Origin: Entoloma clypeatum | Lineage: Eukaryota > Basidiomycota > Agaricomycetes > Agaricales > Entolomataceae | Reading direction: 5' to 3' | Length of the DNA: 64,000 nucleotides | Assembly (NCBI GenBank): GCA_963565915.1 | Contig: OY751490.1 | Span: 3,224,001-3,288,000 of the forward strand | Notes under the pieces: model-generated | What the model was told of the DNA's origin: nothing | Databases searched by the model: none | What the model saw: only the letters and a program-made list of their open reading frames with translations | Position numbers and translations under genes: made by a program | Shown: piece by piece, positions 47,641 to 60,093 of the stretch | Layout of the letters: each line of letters starts with the position of its first letter | How positions within the stretch are numbered: position 1 is the stretch's first letter

Positions 47641-48907
47641 TTAGCAGGTGTAAGAGAAGTGGGAGGAGACTCGAACCTCGGGTATCCTGAAGACGGTAAT
47701 CTCCTGGAAGGGATCAATGGGATGAGGGCAGAAGGAGATAATACCATATGACGCACCTGCTGCTTGAAATATCGTCTGTTTTCTTCGTCGATCAAGACAA
47801 GATTGAGGTAATAGCGTGTGCTAAACTTTTTGTTGACATCGCGGAAGGTGGGTGTTAAGTCAAAACCGCCAAGGAACAAACGGATTGGAATTGTCTCGCC
47901 TACGTTCAAAGGCAATGAGATGGTTTTAACAACGATCGTGAGACAAGGGCGTACCGCGCACGGGGGCGCCATCCATGATTTCAAACTTTGTTATCGTTTC
48001 ACTCTCATTGTATTGGTTCGGCGGGGACCCCGTTGTCTCCCGACGAATGATGGAGAGCTCCATGTGCTTGATTTTTATCCGCACGAGGAGGAAGTATATC
48101 TTGCCCACAATGACATCCTTCAAGTGGTACCTGATCTTCAGCGGTGAGTAACTTCAGCTCTGTAAGGTTAGGTGTAGATGCCGCACTTTGATTTGTTGTA
48201 TTCGAACTCGATATGCAGACAATCCTCAATCCCGACTTCCATCTTGATCGAATTGTTGCTGTCAGGAGGCATGCGGAAGGAGTGTACCCAAAGGTCTTTC
48301 TCCTTCAGGACATCGGCCATCCTTCGGGAAATTGATACGCGGATAAAATATCTGAAGTGTCCTTATCGGTTGATGTACGCGCAGTTAGGAACAGCCATGA
48401 CGAACCTCAGCTTCACGTTGATACCCTGGTAGCTCTCAAACTGTTTCTCCACGTTCTTGAAGAGAAAGTCAAATGTCTGGGCTTGCCGCATCTCTCCAGG
48501 CGCAGCCAGCTCTTGCGACAATGATAAGAATTCATGGTGGTGTCCCCGGTCGTAGAACAATTCTGTGCGTGATTTGCATACTTTGAGCCCATTGGACGAT
48601 GACGAAATGTGAGCGTTTACCGACCAATGCTCCCGACGAATTCGACCTTGATTCCTTCATGCGCTAGTTTCTTTCCGTCACGGACGCGAATTGAAACCTG
48701 GGGTTATGTATAATGATTAGATTCGGCGCTGTAGACCAGCGAGGGCGCGGTAGCACGAACTTGGCCTGATATAGATTCTCCGTCGTAGTAGACTGGACAG
48801 GAGATACCTTTGTCCTTGTCGACCTTCATTTCTACTTGTTTTCGGGCCTCATCGCCCTCCAGTTTGATGTCGATGTCGATTGGCGAGGCGAAGAAGTATG
48901 CAGCCAT
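47641..48907 (-). CDS. VPS26: Retromer subunit Vps26 (Pep8)
   Basis: An arrestin-fold subunit of the retromer cargo complex on endosomes. The start is set at MAAYFFASPIDIDIKLEGDEA, the family N-terminus, although the reading frame is open upstream to 49207. Next: KGISCPVYYDGESISG, LAHEGIKVEFVGSIG, ELFYDRGHHHEFLSLSQELA, FDFLFKNVEKQFESYQGINV, YFIRVSISRRMADVLKEKDL, KMEVGIEDCLHIEFEYNKSK, DVIVGKIYFLLVRIKIKHM, IPIRLFLGGFDLTPTFRDVN and YYLNLVLIDEENRRYFKQQ. The stop is at 47641-47643 after HFSYTC. About seven exons. It is divergent from the complex I gene. Confidence 0.94.
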
Positions 48908-49166
48908 GGAGTCTCGCAGCCGATAATATGTCACAAGATTGTGACGTGTGACGGGTCGCTCTAGAAATTCGAAAGTCCAGGTTTCTGGCAACAGTGGCCT
49001 GCTTTGGAAAGTTCGAAATGAAATTCGTCCTACGAAGTGTAGCTGAAGAAAAATGTGAGAATTTCGTGGCACAGAAATGGTGGGCTCGTTGGTCGGGAAT
49101 GTAACTGCGTGACCCGAAAAACTCCGCTGCCACCAAACTTTTGCCCAACAACTTGAAACATCCATC
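48908..49166. promoter_or_regulatory. Shared promoter of VPS26 and the complex I 51-kDa gene
   Basis: 259 bp between divergent starts. The open minus-strand frame through it is judged not to be coding. No site recognised. Confidence 0.35.
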
Positions 49167-51036
49167 ATGCTTAGGGCTTCGTCCTCTTCCTCAAGGACAA
49201 TGCTCAAGGCCTCACTCTCGGCATCGGGTCAGTGTGCGCGCGTCGCATTACTTCTGCACTGTCTAAATCATACATGTAGCGGTATCGCGGCCGTTTCGTG
49301 CAAAATTTAAATCGGGACGTTCGTTTGCGACCGCCGCCGACCCTCCAGTACGGAGATATGGTGGTCTCAAAGACCAAGACAGAATTTTCACCAATGTTTA
49401 CTGCAAGCATGACCATGGACTGAAGGGTGCCAAAGTGTGTAGAATTGTTTCGTTTGGAGGGGACTCGTTATAATGCGCGTTCTGTTCGAAATAGGCACGC
49501 GGCGACTGGCATCGCACAAAGGACATTATCCTCAAGGGCGACTCATGGATCATACAGACCATAAAGGATTCTGGCCTTCGCGGTCGAGGTGGTGCAGGTT
49601 TCCCGAGTGGACTAAAGTGGAGTTTCATGAACAAACCTGGATGGCAGAAGGACCCTCGGTATGTCTTCCCCAGACTTCTTGGTTGTTCTTTTTGAAATCA
49701 TCCTTTGCCAGCCCCCGTTACCTCGTCATCAATGCTGACGAAGGTGAACCAGGAACCTGCAAGGACCGCGAAATCCTCCGTGGCGACCCGCACAAACTGA
49801 TCGAGGGCTGCCTTGTTGCTGGCCGTGGCATGAACGCCACCGCTGCTTACATCTACATTCGTGGTGAATTCTACCAGGAAGCCTCGCATGTCCAGCAGGC
49901 AATCAACGAGGCGTACGCTGCGGGTCTCATCGGCAAGGACGCGTGTGGGTCTGGATACTCGTTCGACGTTTACGTCCACCGCGGGGCGGGGGCGTACATC
50001 TGCGGCGAGGAAACTGCGCTGATTGAATCTATCGAGGGGAAACAGGGCAAACCACGTTTGAAGCCGCCGTTCCCTGCCGACGTCGGCCTGTTTGGGTGTC
50101 CCACTACGGTCGCCAATGTCGAGACTGTTGCGGTCGCGCCGACTATTTGCAGGCGTGGTGGGAGCTGGTTTGCGGGATTTGGAAGGGACAGGAATCAGGG
50201 CACGAAGCTGTTCTGCATCAGTGGACATGTGAATAACCCTTGTGTCGTTGAGGATGAGATGAGTATCCCGTTAAAGGATTTGATTGAAAAACATTGTGGA
50301 GGCGTTAGGGGTGGCTGGGATAACCTCCTGGGTATTATTCCTGGGGGTTCTTCCGTTCCTGTTATACCCATTGAAGTATGTTCTGAAGTTTTGTGAGTGA
50401 TCTTGTTCCTGCCGTCATTATAATTATCTGACGGATTTATAGGATGGACTATGACTCTCTGAAGGATGCGCAGTCGGGTCTTGGGACTGGTGCTGTCATC
50501 GTCATGGATAAGAGCACGGATATGATCGCTGCTATCTCGCGCTTTGCCCACGTTCGTCTAATCATCAGCCCTTGACTGAACAGGAAATTGACACGCCCCA
50601 TGTTCCCACCCAGTTCTACAAGCATGAGTCCTGTGGTCAATGTACACCTTGCCGTGAAGGGACGACTTGGATGATGAATATGATGGACAGGATGGTTGAA
50701 GGCAGGAGTCACAGTCGCGAGATTGACATGCTCCTTGAATTGACGTAGGCTTATAATTCTTATCTCCAGATCAAGCAAGCTGACTGGTCTCTCTTTTGCA
50801 GCAAACAGATTGAAGGTCGTACCATCTGCGCTCTTGGTGATGCTGCTGCCTGGCCTATCCAGGGGTTGATGCGTCACTTCCGTCCTCTTGTTGAGCAACG
50901 CATTGCTGAATTCCGGGCTGCTAATGGGCCAGTCGCGTTTGGTGGAAAGATGGTTCGTGACTTTGACCCAAACCTTGCACTTCCGGACAATCTTGGTGCG
51001 AGGCTGCCCGAAGTTGGGTCACCTCAAACTCAGTGA
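49167..51036 (+). CDS. NUO51: NADH:ubiquinone oxidoreductase 51-kDa flavoprotein subunit (NDUFV1/NUO-51)
   Basis: Carries FMN, the NADH site and a 4Fe-4S cluster (N3) of mitochondrial complex I. Exon 1 ([20 protein letters not shown]) joins the rest of the basic presequence, which contains [18 protein letters not shown]. Then come [33 protein letters not shown] (FMN/NADH motif), [59 protein letters not shown] and the cluster ligands in [13 protein letters not shown] plus the later Cys in [14 protein letters not shown]. About seven exons. The stop at 51034-51036 follows EVGSPQTQ. Confidence 0.95.
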
Positions 51037-51180
51037 AGAACTGGTAAATTAACTCCTAGATTCGTACTGTAGTTGAGATGCAATTTGGGGATGGATAAGA
51101 TGTTCATTTTGCGTGTATTTGGACAAGCTTTTGTGGAGGGGGGTGTGCCAAACAATAGCGCCTTGTATTCCCGCCTAACG

Positions 51181-53711
51181 ATGCCGCGCGAGGCTCCAGC
51201 GAGCTCTGGCCTGTTTTCTGGCGTCCTCAGCTTTGTGTCCAGGGAGCTCGAATCTTTTGTTACTACTGCCACCGGAGGAACCCTAAAGGACGTTGAAGAA
51301 CCTCCGCCCGAACCAACCCATCAACGGCGAAAACGCGCGAAAACCAAACCTCATGCTTCACGACGCGACGAACAGCGCCGATCGCCATCTCCTCTAGTCA
51401 ACCCTCCTAAACCATGCGGGCACACACACATTCACACCTCTCGCAGGCGCCGGGCACCCGAAGTCGAAGGTACTTGATCCCGCCCCCCTCGCGTCCATGT
51501 GCTCATCCCGCCCAGAACTCTCTGCATCAGACCATTCCCCCTCTCCTCCTCCCCTTCCCTCGGTCCTTCGACGCCGACCCTCAATAAGCATGCCTGGCTC
51601 GCTCTTCCCGCGCTCTCCGTCGTTAATGCCTGACGAGAATCGTCACGTACGCTTCAAATCCCACATTCACGGTCCGCCTCCACCTCTCCTCCCGTCTTTT
51701 GAGGATGCACAGCCAAGCCCATCACGTCGTACGCATCTGAAGCCTGCTGTTAAGGCTGTGGTGGACCGGTTTCATGTCGGTGAAAACGATGCTGGTCCCT
51801 CTATCCTTCTCCCTAGTCCCACTCGCTCCCCTGCTATGGCGGTGAATATCCGAGATTTCTCCCGTGAGAAAGGAAAAGCACGGCAAGTGGACGTCCTCAC
51901 TCAGCCGGAGGACGGAGATACTTCAGGGGAAATCCGTGTCAGAGGCAAACAGAGAGAGTTGGTGGTCGCGAGGGCAGAACAGCGCGAAAACGAAAGGCGC
52001 CGGATTACGAGTGCGGGTGACAATGAGGAGCTGGAAAGAGAGAACGCACGGGATAAAGAGCGAATTCGAATGCTGGAAGAGGAGATATCGAGATTGAAGG
52101 AAGAGGTATGTTCGCTATGGCCCTCGGACTATCAATTTCTCAAAAGCCTTGCAGTTGTCGAGGCGATCCGATCATCCACATAGTTTCTTTCCTCCTCCTC
52201 CTCCTCCCCCGCCCCCGCCGCCTCCTCCGCCACATTCTTCACGAATGCTGCTGACCACAGAAGGATCGACGCTTTTTGCAACAGCCCGAGCCGCCCTAAA
52301 ACATGCTCCGCCTCCCGTGGAACTACCAATCAATCCACCTGTCGTGAGCCGCCGGCAGGGTCAGCCTGCTATTGGCATACCTCCCGACAAGATGGCCGCC
52401 TTCCTGAATGAGATGAAAACTGTTCGTCTACGGAAAGTATCCGAGACCGGAACAGCAAATGCCCATTCGGACCGTCGCGATGCCCGTTCCATCCCAGTCA
52501 ACGAGTCCGTGAGGCGTGCACCCAATCTGCCGATATCAAGACACTCCATGCCCCTCCCCTCGATAAAACACCATCCACAAAAGGATTCGAGTGTGCATGC
52601 TGGAGACAAGAGAAAGAGGGACATGAACCTTAGTGATCTTCGAGATGATCTCCGTGAGTTGGTCTGGGTTTTTAACCGAAAATTGTCAGTTGAATTTTCC
52701 TTAGGCACTGCAGTGAAACGGCGATCCATTGCCTCTCCTGAGTCGAGTTTTACATCGACTTTATTCCTGTCCCGATCTCTCCCTTCCTCTTCTTCTCTTT
52801 CTAGGTCATGCCCGCCACCTCCGATAACAGATGGGACTACACCGTCTCTCTGTTCAGACAATGACGTTGACACCAGGGAAACGGACGATGGGCTGCCTAT
52901 CACACCACCTCTTCCGCCATTCCGGAATGCGTTCCGCTTTCGCGGGAACGGTATCCCTGTGACGCCTGATGTCCCCCGAGAGCCTGGAAAGAGACGGAGC
53001 ATTATTGACGTCGACATGTTACCTGACGAGGGCCCGCCAGATCCTGACCCTTGCATGCACCCTCCAATTCCTGTGTCACCTCGCCTTCAGAACCTTCATA
53101 CGAGCGACCTGTTCTCTAAACGCCCTCCGACGTCGCCTCTACCTCCACAACGGTCAAAGACAAAACCACGACCTCCGGCACGCAACTCTCGCGCACCTCC
53201 TCCTGAGCGGAAAATACGAGAAGCGGAGGGAGACAGGTCAGACGACGAAGACCCGCTTTCGCTGAGCTTCTCTTCACCTATCCCTGAACGGCCTCAGCGA
53301 TCAACGACACCTTCTGTTAGTAATTCGAGGCGGGATGACAGGCGGTCGTCGCGACAAGGAAGTGCCGAGACTAGTTCTACTGCTGCTCACCCATCGAGGA
53401 CGCAACGCCGCCGTGGTGGTTCAGAGTTACGGTTGACGAATAGCAGACGCTTGACGCTTGAGGAGGAGTTGCGGGATGTGGACTTTGAGCCACATAGTGA
53501 TGATGATGATGATGATGTGCTAACGGCGACGGGAACATGGTCAGCCAAGGGGTTTCTGGCGCATGGAGGCGGTGGAGGTGTGCCGGTTTTCATGACATCG
53601 GGAGACAAATATGTTGGGGATGAGGAAGGAGAGCCTCCGGATGAAGAGGAGTGTATACCAGTTCGTTGTGTTGAATTTGCAGAAGACTGTCAAAGGACTA
53701 GACGTAGTTGA
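51181..53711 (+). CDS. Proline-rich coiled-coil protein with WH2-like motif, function unknown
   Basis: Four exons (51181-51469, 51531-52105, 52155-52653, 52705-53711) give 789 residues; all junctions are GT-AG and keep frame. The N-terminus is MPREAPASSGLFSGVLSFVS. Ser/Pro-rich basic sequence follows, then a charged coiled coil (about residues 240-288, ending RIRMLEEEISRLKEE), a run of 14 prolines (about 300-314), and a short motif AAFLNEMKTVRLRKVSE (about 369-385) that resembles an actin-binding WH2 motif. The C-terminal half is disordered and Ser/Pro/Arg-rich, with a DDDDDD run, then TATGTWSAKGFLAHGGGG and an acidic end. I do not recognise an orthologue. Poly-Pro followed by a WH2-like sequence suggests an actin regulator. 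Confidence 0.75.
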
Positions 53712-53788
53712 TCTTTTTGTTGTTTTTGGGATGTACATACTCAATCTATTTTTGACCGGGTGTAACGGTCAACTTACCACAGTCGTCG

Positions 53789-55624
53789 ATGTCGTCGACA
53801 TCATCGAGCCATCATGAATCTCTCCTCAGGGCATCGTTCCTATCGGCCTCGTCGCTAATGGCCCTCCAAATGTTCTCCCGGGGGTTCACATTTATTCTCA
53901 ACCAAGCTATGCTCCGCATGGCCTCGCCCCGCGCATATGGGACCGCCGCCATCCAGTTCGAACTCATGCTCAGCACCATCCTATTTCTCAGCCGAGAAGG
54001 CGTTCGAAATGCACTATTACGCGTAACAAAGATGGATCCGTTGGCCAGGAACTTGTCCATGCTCCCAGTCTTTCTTGGCTTCCCCCTTGCGCTCGTCACC
54101 TCTGTTCTCTATGCTCGCTTCGCCGGGGCTGAAGCGAAAAGTCAAGATTACTTTACTGTGTCCATCTCCATCTATGCCCTTGCCGCATTGGTGGAGCTTA
54201 TGAGCGAGCCTTTCCATAACTTGTAAGAGTGCGCATTTGTCCGGTTCTTCTTACAGTCATCTTCATGCACGAAGGCAGGGCTATGTCTGAGCTCCGGACG
54301 AGTATACGCGTAACTGCCGAGGGATGTGGAATCATAAGCAAGGCGGTGGTGACGTTCCTGGTTTTACTGTATGATGCACGAAGTGGTGGAGCACAAGGAT
54401 CACTCGCCCTTGTTGCATTCGCCGGTGGTCAGTTGGCCTACGGGATCGTAGTCCTGTTGACGTATATGGCGCATTACCACCCCCGGAACGTTTGGCCGAA
54501 ACGCCTTCTTACGAGTTCTCAGAAGCAGTACGTGTGTCCCCAAGAAATTTGCGCTTCTCTGACTTGTGAATGCACAAGAAGTGAAAGGATGACTTTCTTC
54601 GAGCCCGCTCTTCTTCGACTGTCGTTGACGATGTCGTCCCAATCACTCGTTAAACATTTCTTGACCGAAGGCGACAAATTGATTTTGTCCTGGTTTAGCC
54701 CGTTGCAAGATCAGGGAGGGTACGCCGTAGCCGTCAATTACGGTCAGTTTTGTTTGCCAACTTTGCTTCTGGGGCCTGGTCATGTATATCATGTTTAGGG
54801 TCACTCATTGCCCGCATCGTCTTCCAACCCATTGAGGAGGCGTCGCGCGTTTTCTTCTCAAGAACATTGGCTGGTGCCTCCCGAAGTGATCTTGGTGCTC
54901 TGCAGCAATCTGCCACTGCGTTATTATCACTGCTCTCAGTTCAGACTGCTTTCGCCATCATCGTTCTAGTTTTGGGTACCTCGTACATCCCGATCGCATT
55001 GCAGATCCTTCTACCTCGCCAGTATCTTGACACCAGCGCACCAAAAGTACTCTCTGCTTGGGTCTGGTACATTCCAGTTCTGGCATTCAATGGTGTCTTG
55101 GAGGCTTTTCTCTCAAGTGTGGCCACACCCCACGATCTGAAAAGCCAGAGCTGGTGAGATAGGTTTTCATTGAAACCGTCGTGTTTCTTAAACACTTTCA
55201 TAGGTGGATGGGTGCCTTTTCGGCGGTCTACATCACGGTCGCGGTCACGTTGTTCAGACTGCATCTCGGAGATCCGTCCTTGGTCTACGCCAACATGCTC
55301 AACCTTTCGGTACGAACGATGTATTCCATCCACTTCATCATTTCATTCTACCGACGCCGAAATGCCCGTCACATCCTCAAGTGGAGAACTATCATTCCGC
55401 ATTGGTCTCTATTCCTGAGTGCTGGAGCCTCGTTGATCGCTATAAAGGTGAGTGAGGACAGATTTGGTTTGGCCACAACAATGAGGGCCGGGGACATTTC
55501 GTTGCGAAGCATGTCTACCTTGATACATATTGGGATCGGCGCTTCAATGGCATTGACATGCCTCGGTATATGGTGGAAGTCCGCAGGACGTTATTTGAGG
55601 CCATTGAAATCGAGAATGCAATAA
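53789..55624 (+). CDS. RFT1: Rft1 oligosaccharide-lipid translocation protein
   Basis: An ER multi-pass membrane protein of the MOP/MATE-like superfamily, needed for N-glycosylation (translocation of Man5GlcNAc2-PP-dolichol or a supporting role). Matching blocks: SSLMALQMFSRGFTFILNQ, YGTAAIQFELMLSTILFLSR, EGVRNALLRV, ALAALVELMSEPFHNL, SELRTSIRVTAEG, SLVKHFLTEGDKLILSW, QGGYAVAVNYGSLIARIVFQ (across an intron), PIEEASRVFFSRTL and GVLEAFLSSVATP. Many hydrophobic helices. About six exons. The intron after HNL is best closed with its acceptor just before GGCTATGTC. The ATG is only 77 bp after the stop of the preceding + gene. Confidence 0.94.
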
Positions 55625-55657
55625 CTTGTAACAAAATATCTAATGCTACCTGTATAT

Positions 55658-56179
55658 CTATCGGGGATCAGTGACACCAAGCCACCTTTCATAGTTGAAA
55701 TTAATGGGTAAGCCTTCCCCCCGACTACCGCCGTCCCAATATTGGGTGCAGTTTCGCTCCACATACGTCACAAACTCCTTTGGAATGTCCTCTGACCAAG
55801 CCGTTGTTTCACCCATAGCGGTGCGTACAGCTGTTGAATAGACCTCCAAGTCTTTTCGTTCGCCCATCGTTGTTGGTGCGTCGAGCAGCTCTTGACATTG
55901 ATCAATATACCTGGGACAAGGTTGGAAATCAGTGACAGAAGAGGAAGTAACATGGACGGACCCTTGATATTCTGCTTCCTCTGCTTCCGAAACAGTTGGA
56001 TCCAACAACTGCTTTGCGACAGCCTCGGTCGAGTGTCTATCCAGTTCTACAGGCGCAGTCTTCCGCGTCGGGTCTGTTGGAGAAACAACTTTTTTGGGGG
56101 GTCTCTTGGGGGCTGAATTGGGATGTGACGTCGAGATCCACCGCCGAACACCTTGAACAACACTTGGCTGGATCAACAA
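55658..56179 (-). CDS. Small putative mitochondrial protein, unknown function
   Basis: An open frame of 173 codons. The N-terminus MLIQPSVVQGVRRWISTS looks like a mitochondrial presequence. Then come PKRPPKKVVSPTDP, AVAKQLLDPTVSEAEEAEYQ, DQCQELLDAPTTMGERKDL and a C-terminal YVERNCTQYWDGG with NFNYERWLGV. A 51-nt in-frame intron probably removes 17 residues after EYQG (GT at about 55961, AG at about 55911), so either 173 or about 156 residues are possible. I recognise no family. It lies head to tail with FIG4, and its stop is 33 bp from the convergent RFT1 stop. Confidence 0.65.
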   Translation of the reverse strand: MLIQPSVVQGVRRWISTSHPNSAPKRPPKKVVSPTDPTRKTAPVELDRHSTEAVAKQLLDPTVSEAEEAEYQGSVHVTSSSVTDFQPCPRYIDQCQELLDAPTTMGERKDLEVYSTAVRTAMGETTAWSEDIPKEFVTYVERNCTQYWDGGSRGEGLPINFNYERWLGVTDPR

Positions 56180-56318
56180 TCGGGATTTCTAGTGTACCAC
56201 TGCGTGCCTACCTGGGATGTTGATTTCTGAGTCGATGGCCATGGGGCTCAAATGGACTGTGATTCATGTCAAGAGCAGTTTTCCTGTCGGCGATGTCAGG
56301 GCGATGTTGTCAACGAAT

Positions 56319-58852
56319 TTATCGCAAATACCCAGGAAGCTTCAAGGTGCTGTTCATGGAGTATGCAAAGTGTTTACCCAAAGACGTGAAAAGCAAGGGT
56401 CTGTAATACTCCACCCAAAAATCGCTTTTGTATCTGGCAAAGTCCTCAAGGCCTTTTGTGCACTCGTCTATCACGTACGCCGGTTCGAGGTGCTCCTTGT
56501 GAAACCATTGTTGGTACCCTCCTCGGACGGGTGGAGGTGGAATTGCGCGTTCAGTTTGTACACCTAGGAAAAGATTTATCGCCGTTTGCTTGTCGGCATC
56601 TGGTATTTGGTGTAAGCTTGTGAAAATACACCAGTCCTTCTATGCCTACCAAGAAGGGAATTCGTGTAAAATCGCCTAATGTTTTCAATGATATCGCGTG
56701 AGTGGCTGTTCCAATGAGGCATCCGTCTGTATGTTTCGACACGGTTGACCAATGCACTTCCTGTATACTGCAGTGCGATAGCTGGAATATTATTTTTCAG
56801 ATTCTAAAGTACGCAGACTCCATAATCACTCACTATCTCCATGATCATGGTACATCTCTGTTAACATATTGACAGCGTCGGAGTCGAATGCTAGATTTGG
56901 GCTATCAACAACACCGAGAGCATATAGTTGATGGCCTAGTGCGCGTTTGCCGAACACGAACTGCGCGGCGTTTGTACGATCGAGGCAGTCAACGCAATTC
57001 GTCCGGCAAATGCCATTTTGTAGGGAGATGGTACTGCGCCACGGCTTCCTAATCACGGGTGAACGTACCGTATGCCTGGTGTAAAATAGAGCTTACTGGC
57101 TTCCAAGGTCCGCAGCGCAAGGACCGCAATTACTCTGGAGAAAATGGGAATAGGGCTCCGGCCCGGAATGAAAGAATCCTGTCATCTGGATGGACTCCTC
57201 AGCAATGTCTTCAAGGTAACTGATCACATCCTGAGTCTTCCTGTTTGTGGGAATGAGAGTAGGTCTCGCAAGGATAGAAAACTACTTCACTCTTTGTAGG
57301 CGCGCGACATATCCCATGCTCGATAAACCATTTTCTTTTCTTTGGGAAGAAATTGATTGAGGTATCTGACACACTGAGTATACTCGTCCAACAACTTGGA
57401 TTCTCGAGGAACAGGCTCTCGCCGCTTGATAAGGTTGAGAATCGTGAGTGGGGTGCCATACCGCTTAAACAGGTCATCGAAATGCTTGGCGGCCGGGGTG
57501 TAAAAAGGATCAACGATGCTTACTGCCAGAATCCTTGAGTTGGCGAATACAACAGCATAAAAGACGAACTTTCAATGGGAGGTTTTGGACTCATGCTATT
57601 GGTCTCCTGGGTCCAATATATTGGAATACTTCCCCGATACTAGCTTGCTCTTTAGCCGTCACTCGGAGACGAACGGCAAACTCACTTGCACATAGCTTGT
57701 GTAATTTGGGTTTGGGCGCCGGTTTGGTTGTGTATAAAGAGGATCTCGGAGAGCAGGATAACAGAATGGCGTTGTCAGAGCTTCTGAAACAATTTGTTCA
57801 GTCTCAACCTCGTTGGCAACGTTACCCTGATTGCGGTCAATAGGTCGGGTAAGATAGCGGATTATTAGCAGGCCAACCTCATCGTTTACCCCGCGTTTCA
57901 GGTAGCGTGCCCCAGCAAAATGGCGTGACCTCCGAGCGATCAAGGTGACAAAGATAACACGGCCTAAAACGGTCAATTCTATTCATACAGATAGCAAAAG
58001 TATGTCAGTTGAGCTGAACAGCAGGAAGGACAAACCTACTCGCTTGGTCCACGTGTCCGTGAACTAATGGAAGAAACCAGTGAGGGTTCAAAGGCGGTTG
58101 GTCGCTAGAAAATGGAGCAGAAAGAAGATGAAAATTCCAGGCGTAGCGATCATTGAAAGGCCATTTCCCCGCGTACTGGCGACCTGAACAGGTGAGGTTC
58201 TGTTGCAAAGAAGACGTAAGGTCATATGTATAACTTGAAACCATTAGCTTCATCCAGCCACTACATGTCACACGTACCTGAAGTAGAAATTCTTAGACAT
58301 ATCGACCTGTTTGAATATGTTCATCAGGCGTTGTTCCTCCGCGGGTTTCTCTACTTTATGGTTGAAGCAGACGGGGACGATATCAGTGCTTTCACAGTGA
58401 TAGAGATAGTGCCCTCCCAGAAGGGCCACCACGGATCTCTTGGAAATAATGATTATGTACCAACCGGCCGTAAAACGAATAAAGCCTACAGACTCGAGGT
58501 CGACACAGATATCGGGTTGAATGGCAGCTGGATGTAACTTGCCAGCAATTCCGAAGACCACCCGGGCTTTCCCCAATCCGCCTGAGGCTCTGTTGCCATC
58601 ATCCAACATCTTCAACATTGCACTCATTTGCTTCCCACTGTACTCAGCTTCATCCTCAATGATGTTGAGCTCCTCCTGTGTCGTTCGGTCAATTTTGACG
58701 ATACGGTGTCGAGAATCGGCAGCATTTGAAGCGATGACGTAGAAACGCAAGCGGTTCTCGTAGAGTATGAATTTATTGAAAGCTGTAGAAGAGCGGATAT
58801 TCTGTGCGCCTTTCAGACACGAGGACGTTATGATGGTTGGTTCTGACGACAT
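56319..58852 (-). CDS. FIG4: Phosphoinositide 5-phosphatase Fig4 (SAC domain)
   Basis: A SAC-domain phosphatase of the Fab1/PIKfyve-Vac14-Fig4 complex that controls PI(3,5)P2 on vacuoles. The N-terminus includes [19 protein letters not shown] and [19 protein letters not shown], then [20 protein letters not shown] sequence. The catalytic Cx5R motif is in [19 protein letters not shown] (about 56962-57012), followed by [20 protein letters not shown]. The C-terminus has a conserved [20 protein letters not shown] block and ends [11 protein letters not shown]. About a dozen exons; internal exon edges were not all resolved. Confidence 0.93.
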
Positions 58853-59075
58853 TACAGCCCGTTGCGCGACAGTACGCTGACAATGACGGTGGTCATGTGA
58901 GGGTCAGGTGATCAATCAACATGGTCGGTAATCACCGATATACTGACCAGTTGCTTTCAGCCACTGATTCTTCCATACCCACCCCAACATCGCGATCGAC
59001 ATCCTCAAGAGCAAGGTATGGCAGTCATTTGACGATGCAAAGATTTGGCGCTGACAACTGTATTCAGGTACATTA

Positions 59076-59527
59076 ATGGCCCAACGCGTCACTCTCCGAA
59101 AACGCCAACCATATAATACTGTTTCCAACCGCAGACGTGTGGTCAAAACGCCTGGCGGGAAGCTTGTGTATCACCATCTCCGCAAGCCCGCATCATCACC
59201 AAAGTGTGGCGACTGTGGAATCGGACTCCCTGGTGTATGCAGATAACTGGAGTCTTCAACCGTCTCTTTTCGCTAACATATCACCAGATCCCTGCCCTAC
59301 GTCCCCGTGAATATGCCACCATCTCCAAGCGCCAAAAGACAGTTCGACGAGCCTACGGTGGTTCGAGGTGTGGAGACTGCGTGAAGTCTCGGTGCGTCCG
59401 AACGTCCAAGCCTTTCCAGTCTCATCTCATGAATTGCAGCATACTGCGGGCATTCTTGGTGGAGGAGGCGAAGATTGTGAAGAAAGTGATCAAGTCGCAA
59501 AACGCTGCCGCAGCAGCACGGAAATGA
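59076..59527 (+). CDS. RPL34: 60S ribosomal protein L34 (eL34)
   Basis: A cytosolic large-subunit ribosomal protein. Three exons: [37 protein letters not shown] and [11 protein letters not shown], then [19 protein letters not shown] and [15 protein letters not shown], then [20 protein letters not shown], ending AAAAARK. The CxxC pairs CGDC and CGDC fit the zinc-binding eL34 form. Introns lie at about 59235-59287 and 59393-59440. An upstream non-coding exon with a 5' UTR intron (AG near 59067) is likely, as is common for ribosomal genes. Confidence 0.94.
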
Positions 59528-60093
59528 AAAATGCGGTGGTCGATTTCGTCAGTCAGGCGTTTATGCAGTCTTTCGCCATTTTTTACCCTATGAATGCATG
59601 TATTATCGTTCTGACAAAATAAAGCTGAGCTGTGGTCTATGTCCTAGTGACTGAAGTGCATTGATGTGTCCTCCCCCCGTTCATGTTCAAGGTAGGACAG
59701 TGGAGACCAAGGGACTTTTTGGCGATGGAACCGGAGTTGGTTGATGGGGGTAGGGAATACAAAAGTCAATAAAAACAAAACATTTTTCTTTTTTGGTGTT
59801 TCCGCAGGTTACACTAACCTGTGCCAGCAGTGTTTGAAGCAGCTATAATTGTCTGATTATTTGATGTTATATCAGATACTTACAAACAGCTGGAGTTGTG
59901 GAGAGCTCGAACATAACTTTAAAGTTTTGCAAACAGTCCGAGGCCAAAAAGTGGTCAGGAAGGTGTCCAAAGCCGTTTGTATCATTGACTGATAGTGTCT
60001 CATGGAGCGGTGAATGACTAAACTCAACGAGCCAGAAGATTGAACTACTACACGTGCCCTAGCAAGCATACTTCAGGAGGCCAACCAGTGACC
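59528..60093. other. Intergenic region between RPL34 and COG3
   Basis: 566 bp with the RPL34 3' UTR and the COG3 promoter. No gene or recognised site. Confidence 0.5.

Noticed and set aside
48908..49207. Open minus-strand frame continuous with VPS26, adding about 100 residues upstream
   Set aside because: Vps26 proteins start at the M-AYFFASPIDIDI motif, and the extension overlaps exon 1 of the divergent complex I gene.
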